Translations under genes and position numbers: made by a program
Shown: in pieces, positions 3,925 through 6,516 of the stretch
How positions within the stretch are numbered: position 1 is the first letter of the stretch
Layout: each line of letters begins with the position of its first letter
Source of the DNA: Rhodoferax sp.
Lineage (GTDB): Bacteria > Pseudomonadota > Gammaproteobacteria > Burkholderiales > Burkholderiaceae_C
DNA: 6,516 bases
Direction: 5' to 3'
Assembly (NCBI GenBank): GCA_017880985.1
Contig: JADGRK010000145.1
Location: forward strand, 1 to 6,516
Notes under the pieces: model-generated
Told to the model about the DNA's origin: nothing
Database searches by the model: none
What the model saw: the letters and a program-made list of their open reading frames with translations, nothing else

Positions 3925-6087
3925 ATGACCCAATCCCTCTCCGCACCCTGCGTGCCCAAAATCCGCCTTTACCAAAACTGGCTGCGTGACACCCGAGGCG
4001 TGTCTTTTGATTCGTACGACGCCTTGTGGCGCTGGTCGGTGACCGATCTGGACGCCTACTGGCAAAGCATCTGGGACTACTTTGACCTGCAGTCGCCGAC
4101 GCCGCACAGCGTTGTGTGTGACGGCGCGCCGATGCCAGATACCCGCTGGTTTGTTGGTGCCCGGGTCAACTATGCACAGCAGGTGTTGCGGCATGTGGCA
4201 GCGGCGGATGGGGCCGGATTACCGGCCATCATCAGCCACAATGAACAGAGTCTGGGCACCTCAGCGGCCCGGCAGTTGAGCTGGCCTGAGTTGCGCCGCC
4301 AGGTCGCGTCGCTGGCGCTGCATTTGCAGGCGCAAGGTGTGCAGCCGGGCGACCGGGTCGCCGCTTACTTGCCGAATATTCCTGAGGCGATGGTGGCTTT
4401 TCTGGCCACGGTCAGCATCGGCGGCGTGTGGAGTATTTGCGCGCCTGACATGGGGACCAACGCGGTGCTGGACCGCTTCCAGCAAATCGAACCCAAGGTG
4501 TTGATTGCCTGCGACGGCGTCACCTACGGCGGGCGCGACATTGACCGCAGGGCAGTGGTGGCCGAGCTGTGTGCAGCACTGCCTTCGGTGCGGCATGTGA
4601 TCGTGCAAAGGAACCTGGGACTGGCTACAAATGCTATCACAACAGTAGCTGACTACGCAGGTTTTACGGAGGCTACAGGCCGAAATGATGCACAAACAGA
4701 GGCGTTCGAGCCGCTCTGGCTGGCATTTGACCACCCGCTGTGGATTGTTTATTCCAGCGGCACCACCGGTTTGCCCAAGCCGATTGTGCACGGCCATGGC
4801 GGCACGCTGCTGGTGGCACTGGCGCTCAAAAACCTGCACAACGATATTGGCAGTAGTTACGACCCAAACACACGGGGCGAGCGCTACCACTGGTACAGCT
4901 CGACCGGCTGGGTGATGTGGAACGCGCAACTCAGCGGTCTGCTCAGCGGTACCACCTGCTGCATTTTTGATGGCAACCCAGGTGGCCGCACGGTCGATGC
5001 CGCGGGCAACAAAGTGGCACCTGACTGGACCACGTTGTGGCGCTTTGCGGCGGAGTTGGGTGTTACCTTTTTTGGTGCCGGTGCCGCGTTCTATGCCAAC
5101 TGCCTCAAGGCCGGTGTGGACTTGGCCGAATGCGGCGACCTCTCGCGCATCCGGGCGCTGGGCAGCACCGGCTCGCCTTTGAGCGCCGAGGCACAAGCCT
5201 GGGGCACCGAGCAGTTTGCTCGCCTGAGCGCTAACGCAGCACACGCAGTGGCCAGTGTGGGGGCGAATGCCGCCGCGCCGGGCCGCCCCAAGCAAGGCAC
5301 CGCCCCCTCGGGGGGCGGCGACCCACACAGCGTGGGGAAGCGTGGGGGCGACATCTGGTGGTGCAACATTTCCGGCGGCACTGACTTTTGTGGTGCCTTC
5401 ATCGGTGGCAACCGGGAATTGCCGCTGGTTCCCGGTGAAATGCAGTGCCGCTTGCTCGGCTGTGCGGTGGAGGCCTGGAACGAGCAGGGTCAGCCGGTGA
5501 TCGATGAGGTGGGCGAGCTGGTGTGCCGCCAGCCAATCCCGAGTATGCCGCTGTATTTGTGGGGCGATGTTGGCAAGCAGCGCTACCTGGCCAGCTACTT
5601 CGATGTCTACCCGGGTGTCTGGCGGCACGGCGACTGGCTCAAGATCAATCGCAGCGGCGGCTGCATCATCTACGGCCGCAGCGACGCCACCATCAACCGC
5701 TACGGCCTGCGCATGGGTACCAGCGAGCTTTACAGCGCGGTCGAAGCCTTGCCCGAAGTGCTGGACTCGATGGTGGTCGATCTCGAATACTTGGGGCGCG
5801 AGAGTTACATGCCCTTGTTTGTGGTGCTGCGCGAGGGCCTGACGCTGGACGACGCAGTCCGGGCCAAGCTGGTGGAGGCCATCAAAACCGCGTTGTCACC
5901 GCGCTTTGTGCCCAACGAGATCTTTCAGGTGGCGCAAATCCCGCGCACGCTCTCCGGCAAAAAGCAGGAGCTGCCGATCAAGAAGCTGCTGCTGGGCCAG
6001 CCGCTGGAGAAAGTGCTCAACCGCGAGGCGATGGCCAATCCGGCTTGTCTGGACTGGTATGTGGCGTTGGCGCGGGCGCGGCGGTGA
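3925..6087 (+). CDS. aacS: Acetoacetyl-CoA synthetase with two apparent in-frame repeat insertions
   Basis: Activates acetoacetate with ATP and CoA to acetoacetyl-CoA plus AMP and PPi, feeding ketone-body or polyhydroxybutyrate carbon into central metabolism; cytoplasmic. It is 720 residues from the ATG at 3925, whereas the family is usually about 650. Adenylate-forming motifs are complete: Y276-S-S-G-T-T-G-L-P-K285, WYSSTGWVMWN (323-333), GSTGSPLS (413-420), S483-G-G-T-D487, RHGDW (567-571), YGRSDATINR (583-592), and PRTLSGK679 with the catalytic, potentially acetylated lysine. The close fit to acetoacetate-specific enzymes includes GTSELYSAVEALPEVLDS in the C-terminal domain. Extra length lies at about residues 233-256 and 435-475, both coinciding with repeat-like DNA. 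The chosen ATG has no evident Shine-Dalgarno; the frame is open back to 3763, but that overlaps the divergent thioesterase and adds residues unlike the family. Whether the enlarged enzyme is active cannot be told from sequence, but no stop or frameshift is present. Confidence 0.92.
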   Translation: MTQSLSAPCVPKIRLYQNWLRDTRGVSFDSYDALWRWSVTDLDAYWQSIWDYFDLQSPTPHSVVCDGAPMPDTRWFVGARVNYAQQVLRHVAAADGAGLPAIISHNEQSLGTSAARQLSWPELRRQVASLALHLQAQGVQPGDRVAAYLPNIPEAMVAFLATVSIGGVWSICAPDMGTNAVLDRFQQIEPKVLIACDGVTYGGRDIDRRAVVAELCAALPSVRHVIVQRNLGLATNAITTVADYAGFTEATGRNDAQTEAFEPLWLAFDHPLWIVYSSGTTGLPKPIVHGHGGTLLVALALKNLHNDIGSSYDPNTRGERYHWYSSTGWVMWNAQLSGLLSGTTCCIFDGNPGGRTVDAAGNKVAPDWTTLWRFAAELGVTFFGAGAAFYANCLKAGVDLAECGDLSRIRALGSTGSPLSAEAQAWGTEQFARLSANAAHAVASVGANAAAPGRPKQGTAPSGGGDPHSVGKRGGDIWWCNISGGTDFCGAFIGGNRELPLVPGEMQCRLLGCAVEAWNEQGQPVIDEVGELVCRQPIPSMPLYLWGDVGKQRYLASYFDVYPGVWRHGDWLKINRSGGCIIYGRSDATINRYGLRMGTSELYSAVEALPEVLDSMVVDLEYLGRESYMPLFVVLREGLTLDDAVRAKLVEAIKTALSPRFVPNEIFQVAQIPRTLSGKKQELPIKKLLLGQPLEKVLNREAMANPACLDWYVALARARR
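4623..4690 (+). repeat. Interspersed short repeat, copy B, in frame inside aacS
   Basis: An AT-richer stretch beginning GCTACAAAT, with TAGCT in the middle and ending ACGGAGGCTACAGGCCGA then TGAT, matches the order of landmarks in the intergenic copy at 3317-3375. It encodes about residues 233-256 of the synthetase, a low-complexity segment (LATNAITTVADYAGF onward) between the family stretch LPSVRHVIVQRNLG and the conserved FEPLWLAFDHPLW. It is read through without a stop. The linker is variable in the family, so the element sits where extra length is tolerated. The boundaries are approximate. Confidence 0.55.
5278..5352 (+). repeat. GC-rich palindromic repeat element in frame inside aacS
   Basis: The core is a perfect 8-bp inverted repeat, CCGCCCCC (5300-5307) and GGGGGCGG (5311-5318), with a TCG loop. 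It is flanked by GGGCCGCCCCAAGCAAGG on the left and GTGGGGAAGCGTGGGGGC on the right. The outer parts can pair imperfectly (GCCCCAAGC against GCGTGGGGGC). From memory this is a repeat scattered between genes in Comamonadaceae. Here it codes for about A451-G475, a Gly/Pro/Ser-rich loop, within a longer extra segment at 435-475. That segment sits between AWGTEQFARL and the conserved DIWWCNISGGTD of the synthetase. Confidence 0.65.
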
Positions 6088-6182
6088 GCAAAAGCAATAG
6101 GGCCAGTCGAGGCCGAATGCAGCAGCAGGGGTCTGCCCGATCCTGCTTGGCTTGAACCTGTTTCGCGTTTCAGCAAATGCTT

Positions 6183-6212
6183 CGCTCTATGTGCGATAGC
6201 GCACGGAGAGCG
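6183..6212. other. Two-part stem-loop upstream of the response-regulator gene
   Basis: CGCTCT (6183-6188) pairs with AGAGCG (6207-6212), and GTGCG (6191-6195) pairs with CGCAC (6200-6204). A 2x2 internal bulge separates the stems and the loop is ATAG. It has 11 base pairs in 30 bases and no T-run on either side. It could be a regulatory RNA structure, part of a repeat, or a binding site; nothing in the sequence decides between these. Confidence 0.4.
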
Positions 6213-6386
6213 GCGGACTTAAGCACCATGATGAAGGAGCGCTGCCCAGGATTCATCCATAGACTTGATACAAGCCTGGTACCCGCAAGGAAAGGGGTGC
6301 ATTTTCCGGGATGAAAGCAAAAGAAGGCAGGGTTCGGATCGAACACTCGGCCGCGCAAACCGGCAGCGCTGGTTCGCGCTTACCTG

Positions 6387-6393
6387 AAAGGAA
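6387..6393 (+). promoter_or_regulatory. Shine-Dalgarno of the response-regulator gene
   Basis: AAAGGAA lies five bases before the ATG at 6399. It supports this start; the frame stays open back to a stop at 6312-6314, but without another ATG. Confidence 0.6.
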
Positions 6394-6398
6394 TCCCG

Positions 6399-6516
6399 AT
6401 GGACGGATTGGATGGGGCCGAAAAGGCGACGATCCTGGTGGTCGACGACAGGCCGGACAACTTGGCCCTGATGAGCCACCTGCTCAAGGGAGCCTACAAC
6501 ATGAAAATTGCCGTCG
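6399..6516 (+). CDS. Response regulator receiver domain, N-terminal fragment
   Basis: Start of a two-component signalling protein; only 39 codons lie within the window, which ends inside the gene. After a short lead (MDGLDGAEKA) comes the first receiver-domain strand and acidic pocket, T11-I-L-V-V-D16-D17-R-P-D-N-L, then a helix (ALMSHLLKGAY) and the second strand (MKIAV). The VDDxPxNLxLM form is common in stand-alone or hybrid regulators that carry HD-GYP, GGDEF or histidine-kinase domains rather than in DNA-binding OmpR types, but the output domain is not visible. The phospho-accepting aspartate would fall beyond the right edge. It is probably a separate transcription unit from aacS because of the 311-base gap. 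Confidence 0.85.
   Translation, partial: MDGLDGAEKATILVVDDRPDNLALMSHLLKGAYNMKIAV

Larger units (their letters stand above)
6088..6398. other. Non-coding stretch between aacS and the response-regulator gene
   Basis: These 311 bases show no convincing gene on either strand. Soon after the aacS stop, AGCAGG (6124-6129) and CCTGCT (6142-6147) form a 6-bp stem with a 12-base loop, possibly a weak terminator, though only a poor T-run follows. A longer hairpin lies at 6183-6212. A small dyad CTTG-ATA-CAAG occurs at 6264-6274. No well-spaced promoter for the downstream gene could be chosen. Confidence 0.5.

Noticed and set aside
5215..5352. aacS as a frameshifted pseudogene
   Set aside because: The reading frame is the same on both sides of each odd segment, no stop occurs, and all downstream motifs are in place.
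4261..5628. Long antisense open frame of 455 codons opposite aacS
   Set aside because: It lies wholly inside a well-supported gene. Its translation is rich in Arg, His, Gln and Cys with no family resemblance, as expected for the complement of GC-rich coding DNA.
6311..6516. A small gene starting at the ATG at 6311
   Set aside because: The frame overlaps the receiver-domain gene out of phase, its translation is low in hydrophobic residues, and it has no recognisable motif.

Overview
The window looks like chromosomal DNA from a betaproteobacterium, most likely a Comamonadaceae member of the Rhodoferax/Polaromonas type. The grounds are moderately high GC, protein sequences typical of that group, and two kinds of short interspersed repeat that I recall from Comamonadaceae genomes. 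The repeat families are recognised from memory and were not searched. No RNA genes, insertion sequences, phage genes or CRISPR arrays are visible.

Layout, left to right. (1) Positions 1-1435, minus strand: the start of a TRAP transporter operon, with the periplasmic solute-binding protein (dctP) first and the small membrane subunit (dctQ, cut by the left edge) second. An 85-base spacer between them holds a hairpin and a triple hexamer repeat. (2) Positions 1436-1561: a divergent intergenic region. (3) Positions 1562-3306, plus strand: a PduO-type cobalamin adenosyltransferase followed by a 6-phosphofructokinase, 56 bases apart with a perfect 7-bp hairpin between them. (4) Positions 3307-3386: a convergent gap containing an interspersed repeat. 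(5) Positions 3387-3809, minus strand: a YdiI-like hotdog acyl-CoA thioesterase. (6) Positions 3810-3924: a divergent promoter region with a 12-bp palindrome. (7) Positions 3925-6087, plus strand: acetoacetyl-CoA synthetase. (8) Positions 6088-6398: a non-coding stretch. (9) Positions 6399-6516: the first 39 codons of a response-regulator receiver domain, cut by the right edge.

The genes are ordinary metabolism: uptake of an organic acid, B12 cofactor maturation, sugar phosphorylation, and acyl-CoA formation and hydrolysis. The most unusual feature is in the acetoacetyl-CoA synthetase gene. It appears to carry two unrelated repeat elements inserted in frame, at about residues 233-256 and 435-475. 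They make the protein 720 residues instead of the usual roughly 650, while the adenylate-forming motifs stay intact. The first is related to the intergenic repeat after the phosphofructokinase gene, and the second contains a strong GC hairpin. This resembles the in-frame palindromic elements known in Rickettsia. A second point of interest is the phosphofructokinase, whose phosphoryl-donor site mixes an ATP-type glycine with a PPi-type lysine. I see no evidence of a wholly new multi-gene system.
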